From contig NC_081410.1 of NCBI RefSeq assembly GCF_030272615.1, positions 111,280,433-111,344,432 on the forward strand: a DNA stretch of 64,000 nt, in the 5' to 3' direction. The number at the start of each line of letters is the position of its first letter. Position 1 is the first letter of the stretch. Positions 1 through 13,207 of the stretch are shown one piece after another. A program made the position numbers and the translations under genes. The notes beneath the pieces were generated by a model. The model was not told the origin of the DNA, ran no database searches, and saw only the letters and a list, made by a program, of their open reading frames with translations. This DNA is from Cryptomeria japonica (Eukaryota; Streptophyta; Pinopsida; Cupressales; Cupressaceae).

Positions 1-853
1 TGTTGAAGACGTCATTTGGACACTTTGTCTTGGAGATTTGTTCATTGGTATATTCATATTTGCATATTTGCTGTTACCGACAAATAGGTCCAGAATAAGC
101 ACCGACAGGCTTATCTATTCCAGATCAACACGACACGCTTTGGAGATGATTTATCAATGTTGTAAATGCATTAAGCCGACATGTTGAATCAGATATTGTA
201 TCGGTTATTGATTTACTTGTAATTGATTTTATTGTAATATCTTTTAGAGCCGGCCTACTAAAATTGGTCTTAGGTTATGGTATATATGTAAGATCGGTAG
301 GTGATTGGAAAAATGAATTTTAAGAAGGTATATGCGAGAATAAGTAGAGCTATACACATAGACATCATTTGAAGGTGAAGCAAGGTTTTTGTAAAGGCAT
401 ATCAGAACTGAACCGGTACTGAATCTAGCATATGAAGATGCTATTTTGAGCAGTATATCAATATTGGATTTAACCATCCAATTGTAGTCAGTGTGACTCC
501 TATTTGTGATTGAGCAGTGAGCTCTAGGTGCTTGTCCTTTCTGCATGTGCAGACCCCATTTGTATACACATACTATCTGCAGGAGTATCATATGATTGTG
601 GGTAAGGTTTCTCACCGTGGTTTGTCCCTACAGGGTTTCCACATACAAATATTAGTGTTATGTGTTGTGGATGTTATTGTCTTTCTGTTTCATGCATTAA
701 TATTTACCGGTATTGCAATTAACTGATAAACTATCTACCGACATAAAGTTTGGTTTACCGATATTAAGCATTAAGGTTGGTTAAGTTGTTTTTGGTTTGA
801 ATTTATTTGATAACTGATTCACCCCCCCTCTTAGTTGTCTCTGGGACCTAACA
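1..853 (+). repeat. C1 5' LTR (partial)
   Basis: Aligns base for base with 5617-6486. The 3' LTR copy has an extra ~15 bp near 5911 made by a local duplication of GTAAGATC. The end is CTAACA followed by AT and the primer site. In the first ~230 aligned bases I count about ten differences, all transitions. A C-rich motif ATTCACCCCCCCTCT sits just before the end. Confidence 0.92.
281..287 (+). promoter_or_regulatory. Putative TATA box of C1 5' LTR
   Basis: TATATAT lies in the LTR in the sense orientation, about 570 bp before the LTR end. It is the best TATA candidate in the LTR and is kept in the 3' LTR at 5897-5903. Function is inferred from sequence and position only. Confidence 0.4.
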
Positions 854-855
854 AT

Positions 856-867
856 TGGTATCAGAGC
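856..867 (+). other. C1 primer binding site (tRNA-iMet)
   Basis: TGGTATCAGAGC, two bases after the LTR end, is the standard plant copia primer site, complementary to the 3' end of initiator methionine tRNA. It fixes the LTR end at 853. Confidence 0.93.
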
Positions 868-910
868 CTAGTCCTCTTTTTGCAGAAGTTTAACAGCTTG
901 AGGAGATCCA

Positions 911-3900
911 ATGTCTACTAACTATTTTAGGAAGGACAATCCTAAACTTGATGGAACCAACTATGGCATATGGAAGATCAGAATGGAGACACATCTGAAT
1001 CGCATTGGAAAGGACATCTGGGATGTTACAAAGAATGGCTATATTGCTCCTACTTAAAGTCAGCCTAATCCACCTACCTTAGGAAAAGATGAGGAAAATG
1101 ATTACAAAGCAAGAGAAGCACTTTTGAGCGCATTATCAGATCAACAAATCATGAGATTATCAGATAGGTCTACTGCTAAAGCTATTTGGGATCATTTGGA
1201 AACATTGAATGAAGGAGATTCCACAGTCAAAATTGCAAAACTTGAAAGCTTCCGGGTCAGGTATGAAAATCTGAAAATGGAAGAAGATGAAAGGATTTCT
1301 GCTTTTATGGAAAGAGTTAATGAAATTGTTTGGGTATTAAATGTTGTGGAGGAACCTTAAGTGAAAATGAAATTGTTTCAAAAGTTTTAAGAGGATTGCC
1401 ACCAGCATATAAAATGAAAGTTATTGCTATAAATGAGTTAAGAAATATGCCTAATACATCAGTAACTAGGGACACATTGATTGGAAAACTTCCAACTTTT
1501 GAAATTAAGGAATTTGGTCCTGTTGCTACTATAAAGATAGATTTAGAATTTAAGGCATCAACATTATCTGCACCATCATTTGACAAATCTGATTGGAGAG
1601 CCTTTTATGTAAGAAAACTTGAGGAAAGCAGGAGAGAAAATGAAGAACTTGAAGCACTATTTGCAAGGAAAATGCCTAAAGGTCTAGTTGGAAGTAAGTA
1701 TGAAGGTAAAGAACCCTTTAAATGTTTTAATTGTAATAAGATTGGTCATATGGCTTCAAGATGCCCTGATAGACATGCTAGACTAAGAGAAGAATCTAGA
1801 AGAACATACAAGCTTAACCCTGAATATCAGAGATACAGATTTAAGAAGAATAAAGATAAATCTTGTTATCTTGCTGATGAAGGAATCACTGATGATTCTA
1901 ATGAGGATCTGATAGACAATGGATGGGTTTTTGTTACTATAACAGAAGATCAACCAACACCTACTATTCAACCGGTTAGAGCAGGCCCTGGCAGCTAAAG
2001 TTGAAGTTAAGGATGAATGGATCATTGATTCAGGATGTTCACATCATATTACTGGTGATAAAGGTAAATTCTTGACCTTTCAGGAGTATAATGGAGGTCT
2101 AGTAAGATTTGGAGATGATAAAGCTTGTTTGATCAAAGGAAAAGGTACTATATCTCTTGATGGTAAGCATAATACTGACAATGTTTACTACATAGAAGGT
2201 TTAAAGCATAATCTTTTGAGTGTTGATCAATTAGTTGAAAAAGGATTTCAGTTACAATTCAAGAATGGAAAATACAAAATTATGAACAAAACTGGTTTGG
2301 AAATTGCAACCGGTAATCAAACTAGATGTAACATCTTTCATTTGAATAACAATGAAAAGACATGCTTGATTGCACATATTGATGAAAGTTGGCTATGGAA
2401 TAAGAGACTCTGTCATGTAAATTTTGATTGCACGGTAAAAAGTAGTACTACTAAGGCAGTTAGAGACTTACCTAAGATTGTCAAACCTCACAATCCAGTA
2501 TGTAAGGAATGTCAATTTGGAAAACAAGTTAGAGCATCTTTTAAAAGTATTCCAGAAAAATCCAATAATGCTCTTGACTTAATTCACACCGATTTATGTG
2601 GTCCAGCTAGAACTAAAAGCTTACAAGGTGATAGATATTTCATGCTAATCATTGATGACTATTCTAGAATGTGTTGGGTTACTTTTCTCAGAGAAAAATC
2701 AGAAGCACTTGGGAAGTTCAAACTATTCAAAGTAATGGTAGAAAATGAAACCGGTAAGAAAATCAAATGTCTGAGATCAGATCAAGGAGATGAATTTATA
2801 TCTAAGGAATTTAATGCATTCTGTGAAGTGAATGGAATCAGAAGACAGTTATCAGCAACCCGAACACCACAACAGAATGGAGTTGTAGAAAGGAAAAACA
2901 GAACTATCTTGGATGCAGCTAGAAGTATGTTATCAGAAGAAAATCTACCAGATGTATATTGGAGAGAGGCAGTAAGCACAACGGTCTATACATTCAACAA
3001 AGTTCACATCAAAGGTGAAACTGGTAAGACCCATCATGAACTATGGTTTGGTATTACTCCTGCTCTTAAATATTTTAGAATATTTGGAAGTAAATGCTAT
3101 ATTAGGAGAGATGAGTATATTGGCAAATTTGATCCTAGAAGTGATGAAGGAATATTTCTTGGTTATTCATCTAAGAGAAAAGCATATAGATGTTGTAACA
3201 AAAGATTGCAAAAAATTGTTGAGAGTACAAATGTGAAGATTGATGAACAATTTAGAGGAACCTCAAGGTATATAGACTCTGAACCGGCAATAGAAATACT
3301 GACAAATGAACCTATATTGAATCCACCGATACAGAATGAAGATCCAGTTACACCGGTATCATCTGAAAATTCCAGTGTAACTGAGGAACAACAACAAATG
3401 AAGACCCCCCGATATGTAAGATTGAACCACTCTGAAAATCAGATAATTGGGAACAAGTATCAAGGAGTTAGGACAAGAGGAAGATTGGCAAATGAAGAGG
3501 TATGTCTTATTTCTCAAATTGAACCATCATCAATTAATGAGGCATGTGAAGATAAACATTGGATTAAAGCTATGGAAGAGGAACTAGAACAAATTGAGAA
3601 GAACACATGGACATTAGTTCCCCGACCTAAAGACAAAAATGTGATTGGAACAAAATGGGTATTCAGAAACAAACTTAATGAAGATGGTAAGGTAATCATA
3701 AATAAAGCAAGATTAGTGTGTAAGGGATATTCTCAGAAAGAAGGAATTGATTATAATGAAACCTTTGTACCGGTAGCTAGAATTGAGGCAGTCAGATTAT
3801 TCTTGGCTTTTACAGCACACAAGAACTACAAAGTATATCGAATGGATATTAAATGTGCATTTTTGAATGGAGATCTTGAAGAAGAAGTTTACATTGAACA

Positions 3901-5049
3901 ACCTGATGGATTTTCTTTGACATATAACAAAGTTATGGTTTGCAGGGTAAGGAAAGCTTTGTATGGGTTGAAGCAAGCTCCAAGAGCTTGGTATGCTAGA
4001 TTGGATAAATATCTTTTGAAGATTGGTTTTTCTAAAGGTAATGCTGACAACAACTTATAATATAAAGTGACTAATGATGACATCTTGGTTATAGAAGTTT
4101 TTGTTGATGATATAATCTTTGGAGGAGAAGATGGATTATGTAAAGACTTTTCTATTGAAATGCAACAAGAATTTGAATTGTCGATGATTGGAGAGATAAA
4201 ATTCTTTTTAGGATTGCAGATTTCACAGACTGATAAAGGTATATTCTTGAGTCAATCCAAGTACTTGAAGGAGTTACTAAAGAAATTTGGGATGGAGAAC
4301 TCTAAACCGGTAAGAACACCTATGACTAGAAATGACAAATTATCACTAAGGGATGAATCTACACCTGTTAATTCGACTAGATACAAATCTATGATAGGAG
4401 GCCTACTGTATTTGACACAAACAAGACCTGATATTATGAATGCAATATGTATTGTTTCAAGATTCAGAGTAATCCTAGAGAAAATCATGAATCAACAGTA
4501 AAAAGGATTTTCTGGTACTTACAAGGCACTACAAATCTTGGTTTATGGTATCCTAGAGATGAAAACTTTGAATTATGTGCATACATAGATGCAAATTGGG
4601 CAAGAGATGTGGATGACAAAAAAAGCACCACCGACGGAGCATTTTTTCTTGGAAGCAGATTAATTTCTTGGTTGAGTAAGAAACAAAGTTGCACATCTTT
4701 ATCAATAGCAGAATCAGAATATGTTGCAGCAACAACTAACTGTACACAGGTATTATGGCTTAAGAAAATGTTGGACATAAAGATAAAATGCAAGGAACCT
4801 ATAACTTTCTATTGTGATAACACTGCAGCAATTGATATAACTAAGAATCCGGTACTAGATTCCAAAACTAAACATGTTCCTATCAAATTGAATTTTCTGA
4901 AAGAGAATGTTGAAGCAAAAGAAGTAAAACTGGTTTATGTGAATACTAAAGAGAAGATTGTAGATATTTTCACTAAGCCTTTTCCTAAGGAGACTTTTGA
5001 ATATCTCAGAGATCAACTTGGGGTCATACCTCCACTGGTAGAGACTTAG
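911..5049 (+). pseudogene. C1 gag-pol polyprotein (broken)
   Basis: The frame opens at ATG 911 (MSTNYFRKDNPKLDG), typical of plant copia Gag. A Gag zinc knuckle CFNCNKIGHMASRC lies near 1720-1765. Protease has [11 protein letters not shown] near 2030. Integrase shows [15 protein letters not shown] and GVVERKNRT, so the D-D-E triad is present. RT has [38 protein letters not shown] and the catalytic FVDDI near 4092; RNase H has CAYIDANW and SIAESEYVA. Lesions: TAA at 1055, frameshift near 1350, frameshift near 2000, TAA at 4058, and a frameshift near 4465 just before RNase H. All domains survive, so this is a young-looking but non-coding copy. Family assignment is secure; the lineage within copia is not. 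Confidence 0.93.
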
Positions 5050-5420
5050 ACAGTTGATGTTTGTCATCAACCGACAGAATTAACAGAGAAATCTTTTACT
5101 CCGGCTTTGATGATGAGAACTACTTCTCAGGGGGAGTAGTTGGTATACTGAATTGGTTGGTATTTTGTATTTGAACTTGGCTTTGGTATTTGATGTCAAA
5201 GGGGGAGAGATTGATATGGAAAAACACAAGGAAAACAGATGTTACTCTCAGGAGGAGAGATTGTTACTTTGGGAGAGATTGATTACTCTCTGTATCTGAA
5301 TTTTGATTTCTGGTTATGATCTCTTTTGGGAGATTGTTGTTTTTTGGTATTTGGCATTTCTGTTTTGGCACTTTGATGGGTTTTCCATCTTGTGTTGCCA
5401 TCAATGCCAAAGGGGGGGAT
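5050..5420 (+). other. C1 3' untranslated region and polypurine tract
   Basis: Non-coding spacer with four similar purine-rich blocks (near 5128, 5199, 5250 and 5409), each around GGGGGAG or GGAGGAG. The last, AAAGGGGGGGAT at 5409-5420, directly abuts the 3' LTR and is the plus-strand primer. The phrase CATCAATGCCAAAGG before it recurs at the PPT of elements A and B. Confidence 0.8.
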
Positions 5421-6486
5421 TGTTGGTATTTTGGATATGTTGATACGGTTTTGTCATTGATGTCAACACCTTTTAACACTTATCAACTTTGGCACTTTGG
5501 AGAATTGGCAATGTTCACCGACAAGCAAGTGACTTATGCACAGTCACCGGTATCTGGTACACCGATAAGATATATTGTTCACCGACACTTGGAATAACAT
5601 GGAAAACACTTGATTATGTTGAAGATATCGTTTGGATACTTTGTCTTGGAGATTTGTTCATTGGTATATTCGTATTTGCATATTTGCTGTTACCGGCAAA
5701 TAGGTCCAGAATAAGCACCGACAGGCTTATCTATTCCAGATCAGCACGACATGCTTTGGAGATGATTTATCAATGTTGTAAATGCATTAAGCCGACATGT
5801 TGAATCGGATATTGCATCGGTTATTGATTTACTTGTAATTGATTTTATTGTAATATCTTTTAGAGCCGACCTACTAAAATTGGTCTTAGGTTATGGTATA
5901 TATGTAAGATCTTATTTGTAAGATCGGTTGGCAATTGGAAAAAAGAATTGTAAGAAGGTATATGCGAGAATAAGCAGAGCTATACATGCATACATCATTT
6001 GAAGGTGAAGCAAGGTTTTTGTAAAGGCATATTTGAACTGAACCAGTATTGAATCCAACATATGAAGATGCTATTTTGAGCAGTACATCAATATTGGATT
6101 TAACCATCCAATTGTAGTCAGTGTGACTTCTATTTGTGATTGAGCAGTGAGCTCTAGGCACTTGGCCTTTCTACATGTGGAGACCCCATTTGTATACACA
6201 TACTATCTGCAGTAGTATCATCTGATTATGGGTAAGGTTTCTCACCGTGGTTTTTCCCTTTAGAGGGTTTCCACGTGCAAATATTGGTGTTATGTTTTGT
6301 GGATGTTATTATCTTTCTATTTCATGCATTAATCTTTACCGATATTGCAATTAACTGATAAACTGTCTACCGACATAAAGTTTGGTTTACCGGTATTAAG
6401 AATTAAGGTTGGTTAAGTTGTTTTTGGTTTGAATTTATTTGACAACTGATTCACCCCCCCCTCTTAGTTGTCTCTAGGACCTAAAA
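5421..6486 (+). repeat. C1 3' LTR (complete, 1066 bp)
   Basis: Starts TGTTGGTATT after the PPT and ends CCTAAAA, where the 5' LTR has CCTAACA, so the terminal CA has decayed. Contains the U5-end C-rich motif near 6451-6465. The right flank (6487 on) is gypsy G1 coding sequence. Confidence 0.92.
5897..5903 (+). promoter_or_regulatory. Putative TATA box of C1 3' LTR
   Basis: Same TATATAT motif as at 281-287, in the matching place of the second LTR. In a 3' LTR it could drive readthrough into the G1 remnant, but that is inference. Confidence 0.35.
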
Positions 6487-6519
6487 ACTCTTGCTTCTAC
6501 GTCATCAAGCAATGAAACC

Positions 6520-7700
6520 CAACTCAAATATTTATCAATAGATTTTAAGAACAAGATTCAATTAAAAGATAAAGGTATGGGAGAATATTCTTTTGAACCA
6601 TCCTTATGTCTATCAAAATTGCCAGTTTCACAAAAATCTCTTGGACAACCATCAACATCCAAAAATAAATCTTCACAGCCTATCAAACTCCTTGGTGGAA
6701 CATTTGTTCAAGAAGGAACCCTAATTGATGAAACAGAGGACAAGGATGTCCTCAATCGGCTCTACAAAGACGAGGAGCAATCTAAAGCAGTCGTTCTTAA
6801 CATTAAAGTACCCACAAAATAATATGGTAAAGGTTTAAAAATCATGCAAAACATGGGATATGATGGTCATGGTCCTATTGGCAAAATAAAAGAAGGTATT
6901 CTGGAACCCATACACATTCCTACTCAAAGTGCTAAAGACAAATCAGGACTAGGCTTTGGTCAGGACAATCTAGTTCGTAGGCAAGAAGAATAAATAGCAC
7001 ACAAACAACAACATGGAGAAGCAACTCAAAAGCAACAAAACCAGGAAATAGTTTGAAAACAACAACAAGAAGAAGTAGCTCACCAATAGAAAGGCAGAAA
7101 TAGCCCACAAACAACAAGAAGAGGAATATGAACAAAAACAATAAGAACTTGCCATAAAAAAGGAGGAAGCTACTCACAATCTCTATGAATAGATTCATAA
7201 ACTGCAAGCCAATTCTGAAACAGACTCAAATGAATGGGAATGGGATTAACCCGATGAAATATCTTGTGATGAGAAATAGATTGATGTAGTCCAAATATAT
7301 GCACCCATACTCTATAAAGGACAAAGCTTAGGGTCTAGACCAATTAAATTTACATCACAACATATCGATGACTCTATTGAGGATGATCAAATTCAAAGAA
7401 AGAGACAATACCGAGGAGAGTATTATCATAGACCTTGAATTTTATATCTTAAACCTTGATAATATATCTATCATGACCCTTACTTATTTATATATTAACC
7501 CACCTAACGATCCCTTACCATTAATACATCCTGAACTCGTTGACTGGGAACAAGAAGAACTGCTTAGTATCCCTACCTTTCAAGATGATGAAGCCATTAT
7601 CCATTACCTTTGTTTAGTAAATCTGAAAACATGTTCCACCAATGAATCTCATAACGAAGCTCTCAACTAGGGGAGTGCCAAGTCTCTTAGCCGTAAAATG
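6520..7700 (+). pseudogene. G1 pol: G-patch domain and linker (broken)
   Basis: The segment 6820-6965 reads, across one TAA, as a G-patch: KGLKIMQNMGYDGHGPIGK, then SGLGFG about 25 residues later. G-patch is a Gly-rich RNA-binding motif known between protease and RT in some plant gypsy elements and in some retroviruses. Upstream is a Ser/Lys/Gln-rich linker (GEYSFEPSLCLSKLP). Downstream is Gln-rich sequence with many CAA/CAG-to-stop changes, then an acidic linker (HPELVDWEQEELL) at about 7530. The protease itself is not seen here. The equivalent G-patch in G2 supports the call. Confidence 0.7.
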
Positions 7701-7886
7701 AATAAAACAAAAAATTGATCTAATGGTGAAAACCATTCAATGGCAGCATTAGATAATAAAAAAGTAAAAAGAAAGGGTGTATCCAAAGGTGAAAACCTCT
7801 TTGAGGCACTAATGGATGAGAGAACCGACACTCTTTCAGAACATTATCAGGATAGATCACCAATATCAATTGAACCAACCCAATGA

Positions 7887-8935
7887 ATGAACATCGACAC
7901 TAAAGAGGTAGCAAAGACCATACACATTACAAAATCATTGACAAAACAAGAACGACCTCATTTCACTAAGTTCTTCAAAGAAAATCAAATCAATTTTGCT
8001 TGGTCATATGTTGATATGCCAGGGGTAGATCCAAATTTGATCATGGACCACCTATCCATAGCTCCCAAAGCTAAGCCGGTCAAGCAAAAACTAAGAAAGA
8101 TGAATCCACATGTTGCACTTCTACTAAAAGAAGAACTAAAGAAACTACTGGACGTGGGATTCATTCGATTGATCGACTATGCAGAGTGGATTTGAAACAT
8201 TGTACCTGTATCCAAACAAGATAAGAGCATTAGAATATGCACAGATTTCAGAGATCTTAACAAGGCTTGTCCAAAGGATGATTTTCTTTTACCTAGCATT
8301 GACACCATTGTAGAATTAACAATAGGACACACCATGTTATCACTCATGGATGATTTTTTAGGCTACAATTAGATCAAGATAGCACTAGAAGATCAAGACA
8401 AGACAACCTTCACTTGCCCATGGGGTACATATTACTGGAATGTCATGCCTTTTGGATTCAAGAATGGAGGAGTAACTTATCAATGAGCAATGACCATAAT
8501 TTTTCATGACATGATGCACACATTCATGAAGGATTATGTAGATGACTTACTAGAAAAATCATTAACAAGGAAAGGACATCTAGAGATTCTCGACAAAATC
8601 TTTCAGCGACTAGAACAATTCAATGTGCGGGTAAATTCGAAGAAATATGTATTCAGAGTAACATCTGGCAAGCTCTTGGGATACATAGTATCAGCTAAAG
8701 GCATTGAAGTCGATCCAACAAAGGTCCAAGCAATCATGGAGATGCCACCCCCCAGAGATATTAGTCAACGAAGATCTCTACAAGGAAGGTTGCAATCCAT
8801 TAGAAGGTTCATCGCACAACTGGCTGACAAATGCTTACCTTTCACTCATCTACTACACAAAAATGTACCTTTCAGATGGGAAGACAAATGTGATGAATCC
8901 TTTGAACAATTAAAGTAGTATCTCATGAATCCACC
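7887..8935 (+). pseudogene. G1 reverse transcriptase domain (broken)
   Basis: Opens with the conserved lead MPGVDPNLIMDHLSI, then fingers and palm motifs RICTDFRDLNKACPKDDF, TTFTCPWGTYYWNVMPFGF and the catalytic DYVDD near 8532. The thumb and connection follow (GKLLGYIVSAKGIEVDP, MPPPRDISQ). In-frame stops sit after AEWI (8193), after GYN (8370), at the conserved YQ-R-AM (TGA) and after EQLK (8916). Catalytic residues are intact, so loss of function comes from the stops. Lineage is plant gypsy of Tat type, as far as motifs show. Confidence 0.88.
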
Positions 8936-9781
8936 CATATTGGTGCCACCAATGGCTGGAAAACCACTTCTACTCTACATATCCGCTGTAGAAGTATCTT
9001 TAGGAGCTTTTCTTGCACAAGAGGATTCTATAGGAAAAGAGAGGGGTGTCTACTACATCAACAAACACTGAGTGGTTATGAACTTAACTACACATTCATT
9101 GAAAAGGCTTGTCTAGCTGTAGTGTTTGCATCCCAAAAGTTGTGACATTATATGTTATCTCACACAATCAAGCTAATAGCAAAGATAGATCCCTTGAAAT
9201 ATCTACTCAACAAGGCCACTCTAACAGGACGACTCCCAAAATGGGTAACGATTTTGAGTGATTTTTACATTCATTACATGAAAAAGAGCCATCAAGGGCC
9301 AAGCAATAGTAGATTAATTGGCTAAAGCATTACCATTGTTAGTCAATCATTCGATGCACATTGAATTTCCAGATACAAATGTTTTAGCAATTACAACACA
9401 ATCATGGATACTGTACTTTGATGGATCTTACACCCAACATGGATCATGTGCCGGAATCCTATTTGTCACTCCTCAGGGACACATAGTCCCAAGATCCTAA
9501 AAGCTGATGTTCCCTTGCACAAACAATATAGCAGAATATGAAGCACTGGCATCAAGGTGGCAATAGAGTGGAATATCACAGAGTTATTAGTCTATGGAGA
9601 CTCTCAATTGGTCATCAACCAGGTAAATGATGACTATCAAACAAAGGATGACAAGCTAATGCCGTACAAGAGAATGATGGATGAGTTTAAGAAATATTTT
9701 GTTGAGATCAAGTTTGAGGAAATTTTGAGACTCGACGACAAAGCTGCAAATGCCATCGAAACCATCGCCTCTCTTCTATAA
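8936..9781 (+). pseudogene. G1 RNase H and second (archaeal-type) RNase H
   Basis: First RNase H: GKPLLLYISAVEVSLGAFLAQ near 8955-9020, then decayed sequence with YELNYTF-like remains. Second RNase H: WILYFDGSYTQHGSCAGILF at about 9405-9465, an IAEYEA block at 9530 and LLVYGDSQLVINQVN at 9585, which supply the Asp, Glu and Asp residues of this fold. The doubled RNase H is a hallmark of Tat/Ogre gypsy elements. Stops and short frameshifts break it, one of them directly before the 9557 segment. Confidence 0.8.
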
Positions 9782-9939
9782 ATTCCAAAAAAATAGAGTC
9801 GTTATGAGTTCCTGGTGGAACAATTGTTTTCTCCCGCCTATGATAATCCCAATACCCGTCATATGCCATCTGGTTGGTTCTAAATCTCCAACCTATGGGA
9901 ATATCTATACCTATCTCAAAGATAATACACTTTCACCCG

Positions 9940-11151
9940 ATCTATCCTAGAATCAGAAATACAACTTTATCTGTCAAACAACCCATTATACCCTAACAAC
10001 CAATATGCTTTACCGATGAGGTCTTGATGGTACTCTCCTTAGATTTCTTGAAAGTGAGGAATCTAAAAATTCTTGATAATAAATTCATGAGGGTATTTGT
10101 GGTACACATTCAAGTGGTCCTACTCTAGCCAAGAAACTTCTAAGACTAGGATACCATTGGCCAAACATGGAAAAAGAGTCCTATCAGTTTGCTAAGAAAT
10201 GTCAAAAATGTCAGATCCATGGGAATCTTACACATGCACTGGCATAGGAATTGTAGCTATTCACTACATCATGGCCATTCTATCAGTGGGGACTTGACCT
10301 CGTGGGTAAGATCCATCCATCCATCCTCATGAAATGGACACAAATTTATAATCACATCCATTGAGTATTTTACAAAATGGATTGAAGTTTTTCCATTAGC
10401 TATTGTTATCGGAAAGCAAATATCTTCGTTCATCCTAAACTATATCATTTGTCGGTATAGCATTCCCAGTTCCATTATCACTAATAATGGTAGACCTTTT
10501 AAAAATCAAGATGTGCAAGAACTTTACGAAAGATTTCATATCCAACATCACTTCTCTACACCTTATTATCCTCAAGGGAATGGTTAAGCGGAGGCTTCAA
10601 ACAAAACTATCTTGAAAATCCTAAATAAGACAATGAACGATGTTGGTCGTGATTGGCATGTCCAATTAAATCCCGCCTTATGGGCATACCTCACTAGCAT
10701 GCACACCCCTACAAGAGAAAAACCATATGCACTTGTATATGGATTAGAAGTCATCTTACCCATTGAGGTCAAAATACCTTCGCTCAGAGTATCATTGAAA
10801 GGACTCATCCCAGATGAGGTGTATCGGGTAAACAAACTACAAGAGTTGGAGTTGCTAGACTAACACCGTCAACATGCTTTTGATAATCTAAAAGAATATC
10901 GACAAAGAATGTCCAAAAGATATAACCATAGAGTGAAGCCACAAATATTCCAGGTTGGTGACTTGGTACTAAAAGAAAATCCCCACAATCAATAGGATCA
11001 GGAAAAGAAAGACAAGTTTGAACCAAACTGACTAGGTCCTTTCATCATCATATCAGCATACAGATCAGGGGCATATTGGCTATCTACATCAGAAGGGGAC
11101 TTGTTTGATGAACCTATCAACAATGTCCATCTCAAAAGGTTCTACACATGA
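9940..11151 (+). pseudogene. G1 integrase (broken)
   Basis: Zinc-binding part: HSSGPTLAKKLLRLGYHWPN followed by CQKCQIHGN (10095-10225), matching H-H-C-C integrases. Core: WGLDLVGKIH near 10290 (first Asp), a decayed middle, then a YPQGNG-stop-AEASNKT block at 10565-10605 with the catalytic Glu preceded by a Gln-to-stop change. C-terminal part: GLEVILPIEVKIPSLRVSL, QVGDLVLKEN and LGPFIIISAY. The frame ends in NNVHLKRFYT near 11148. Several frames are needed, so it is inactive. Confidence 0.85.
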
Positions 11152-13193
11152 GTCGTCCAATGCACGAAAAACCAATAAAAGAAAAGAAAAGAAAAATAAA
11201 AATAAAATCAAAGCAAAAATAAAAAAAATCCAAAAGTACAATAAACACAAGTAGTGAAAACCTGGCAACAGGCGCTATTTGTGATAGATTGGCTCTTCTA
11301 TCTATTGATACATATGTCATACCTTTTGCATCCATTTCATCTAAGCCATTAGCAAGTATTCGCAACTCACGAAACTTTTAACGAAGTACAATTTTTCAAT
11401 ACACTTAGCGTAGTCACTATCCTTAATTGTCAAAACAATCATCCGCATAATGACTCAACATGGCTTGGTAATCAAGTATATATATCCTTATCAAAATTTG
11501 TGTCTAAGACTGGGGGAAAAATCTTGAACTTAGTGGGGGCAACTTGCTTTTTGAGATTAAACAAGCAAACAATCTAGCAAACAGTGGGACATGCACATCA
11601 AATAAATATCACAAGAATCAATATTGAACATTAAAACCAAGTTCCCAAACACTCACAGGTAGAATCCAAAAAAAAATCAAGTTGAAATCCATTAGTAGGA
11701 TGTTTTTATCTGACAAGTGACATAAATAAGCGTGAATGTTAATCTATGGTAGTTTGATTTTTGTTATCATATCTCTTAAGCAACTCAAGGATGTCTCGAA
11801 ACTAGAGAAGCAAGGAAGGGGTTTGATATTTTTATTTGTCTATTATTTGTGAGTGAATCCTTAATACTATGCAACTTTGTCTCAAGAAGTGATCGGTAAC
11901 GTATCATTGAGGACATTTCAGATTTGCATAGGATGAAGATTAACTCTTGCCTATTTTATGCAAGCAACACTTAGGTAATCTTGGTTCAATTATACGTCGA
12001 CGCTTGTGTCGTCTTGCAATATCAAAATCCATGTAAGTTATACTTAGGTCATCATGGTTCAATTATACCATCGATGTTTATACTAACTTTCAACATTTTT
12101 ATAAGTTCAATGATGATAAAAAGGGCACAAACAATTGATCCACAAAATGACAATGTTGCATTCATTATCATTCTTGCATTTAGTTGCATTCATTATCATA
12201 ATTGCATTTAGTTTCATTTATTATCATAATTTATATTCATTATCATCATTATCATCATCATAATCATTGCATATTAGTTACACATCATTATACATAAGCA
12301 CATCCAATCACCCTGTTGTCCCCCATATGCACCAACATTAGCACATCTAAATATGCTTGCAATGTGATATCAATCGATCAAATATCAGTTATCTATCAAA
12401 CAATTATCCTATCAGCTCCCTTGAGATTTTAATCAATCTCTTTGAGCACCTATCAGTGACTCTCATCAATCATGAGGTCCCACAATCAATCAAACTCAAA
12501 TCTATCCTATCAGTGGCACAGTCACAAAATCATCAAAATTGGAGTTTCTATTATAAACTATTATCAATCAAAGGTTCATCAAACCTATCCTATCGATGGC
12601 CCATTCACGAAATCATAAAAATTGGAGTTTCTATCATAAACTCTTATCAATCAGGAGGTTATTCTAACCTAACCTATTAGTGACGAAGTCACACAATCAT
12701 CAAATTTAGAGCAAATAATTTTTATTAATCAAAACCTAACCTATTAGTGAAAAAGTCACACAATCATCACATTTGGAGTAAAGAATTCTTATCAATCAAA
12801 ACCTAACCTACAGTGACTCTCATCAATCATGAGGTCATACAATCAATCAAACCTATCAAACCTATCAAATTGTGAGTTTATATTATTGACACTCATCAAT
12901 CATGTGGGCAATCAAACTCAATCAATCATCTAACTAAGCAAACACATCAATGCAATCAAGAAATTGACATTTTATTGGGAGATCATATCAAGTTAATCAA
13001 CAACATCAATTATTTAATCAGGAAATGAATCGATTGTCCAAATCCAAAAAAAATAAAAATCAATTCGATTCATCTTTTGAGGGGGTATACTCGCATCATT
13101 ATTTGACCATCAACGGCTGGGGTAAATCAAAATTTTTATCAGCATCATCAAGGATATTTTTTTTTGAATCAACGTGTGGCCACACATTGCTTC
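11152..13193 (+). other. G1 3' non-coding spacer
   Basis: About 2 kb between integrase and PPT with no convincing ORF. It begins A-rich, has a G-rich pair of tracts near 11510-11545 (CTGGGGGAAAAA and GTGGGGGCAAC), and then Leu/Ile-type AT-rich DNA full of short ATCATCA and CAATCA words. Long 3' spacers are usual in Tat elements. Unlike G2, I see no passenger gene here. Confidence 0.6.
12501..12815 (+). repeat. Degenerate tandem repeats in G1 spacer
   Basis: Units starting with CCTATCCTAT or CCTAACCTAT begin at 12502, 12584, 12668, 12735 and 12802, giving steps of about 83, 84, 67 and 67 bp. Each carries a GTCACA-AATCATCAAA block and ends TATCAATCAAA. The shorter units have lost ~17 bp. Confidence 0.65.
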
Positions 13194-13207
13194 AAAGAGG
13201 GGCAAAA
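13194..13207 (+). other. G1 polypurine tract
   Basis: AAAGAGGGGCAAAA directly precedes TATAGACACC, a decayed TG-start LTR. G2 has the equivalent GTGGGGGCAAAA before TGTAGTGTCC, which supports both calls. Confidence 0.65.

Larger units (their letters stand above)
1..6486 (+). mobile_element. C1, Ty1/copia LTR retrotransposon, 5'-truncated by window start
   Basis: The parts follow the order of an autonomous copia element: partial 5' LTR, tRNA-iMet primer site, one gag-pol frame (gag, protease, integrase, RT, RNase H), polypurine tract and complete 3' LTR. Integrase precedes RT, which defines copia rather than gypsy. The first window base aligns to position 5617 in the 3' LTR, so about 196 bp of the 5' LTR lie outside. 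Right after the 3' LTR the sequence turns into gypsy G1 coding DNA, so C1 inserted into G1. Several frame lesions make it dead. Confidence 0.93.

Noticed and set aside
244-615. 123-codon minus-strand ORF in the C1 LTR (also 5886-6161)
   Set aside because: Falls in LTR DNA, repeated in both LTRs, without codon structure or motif.
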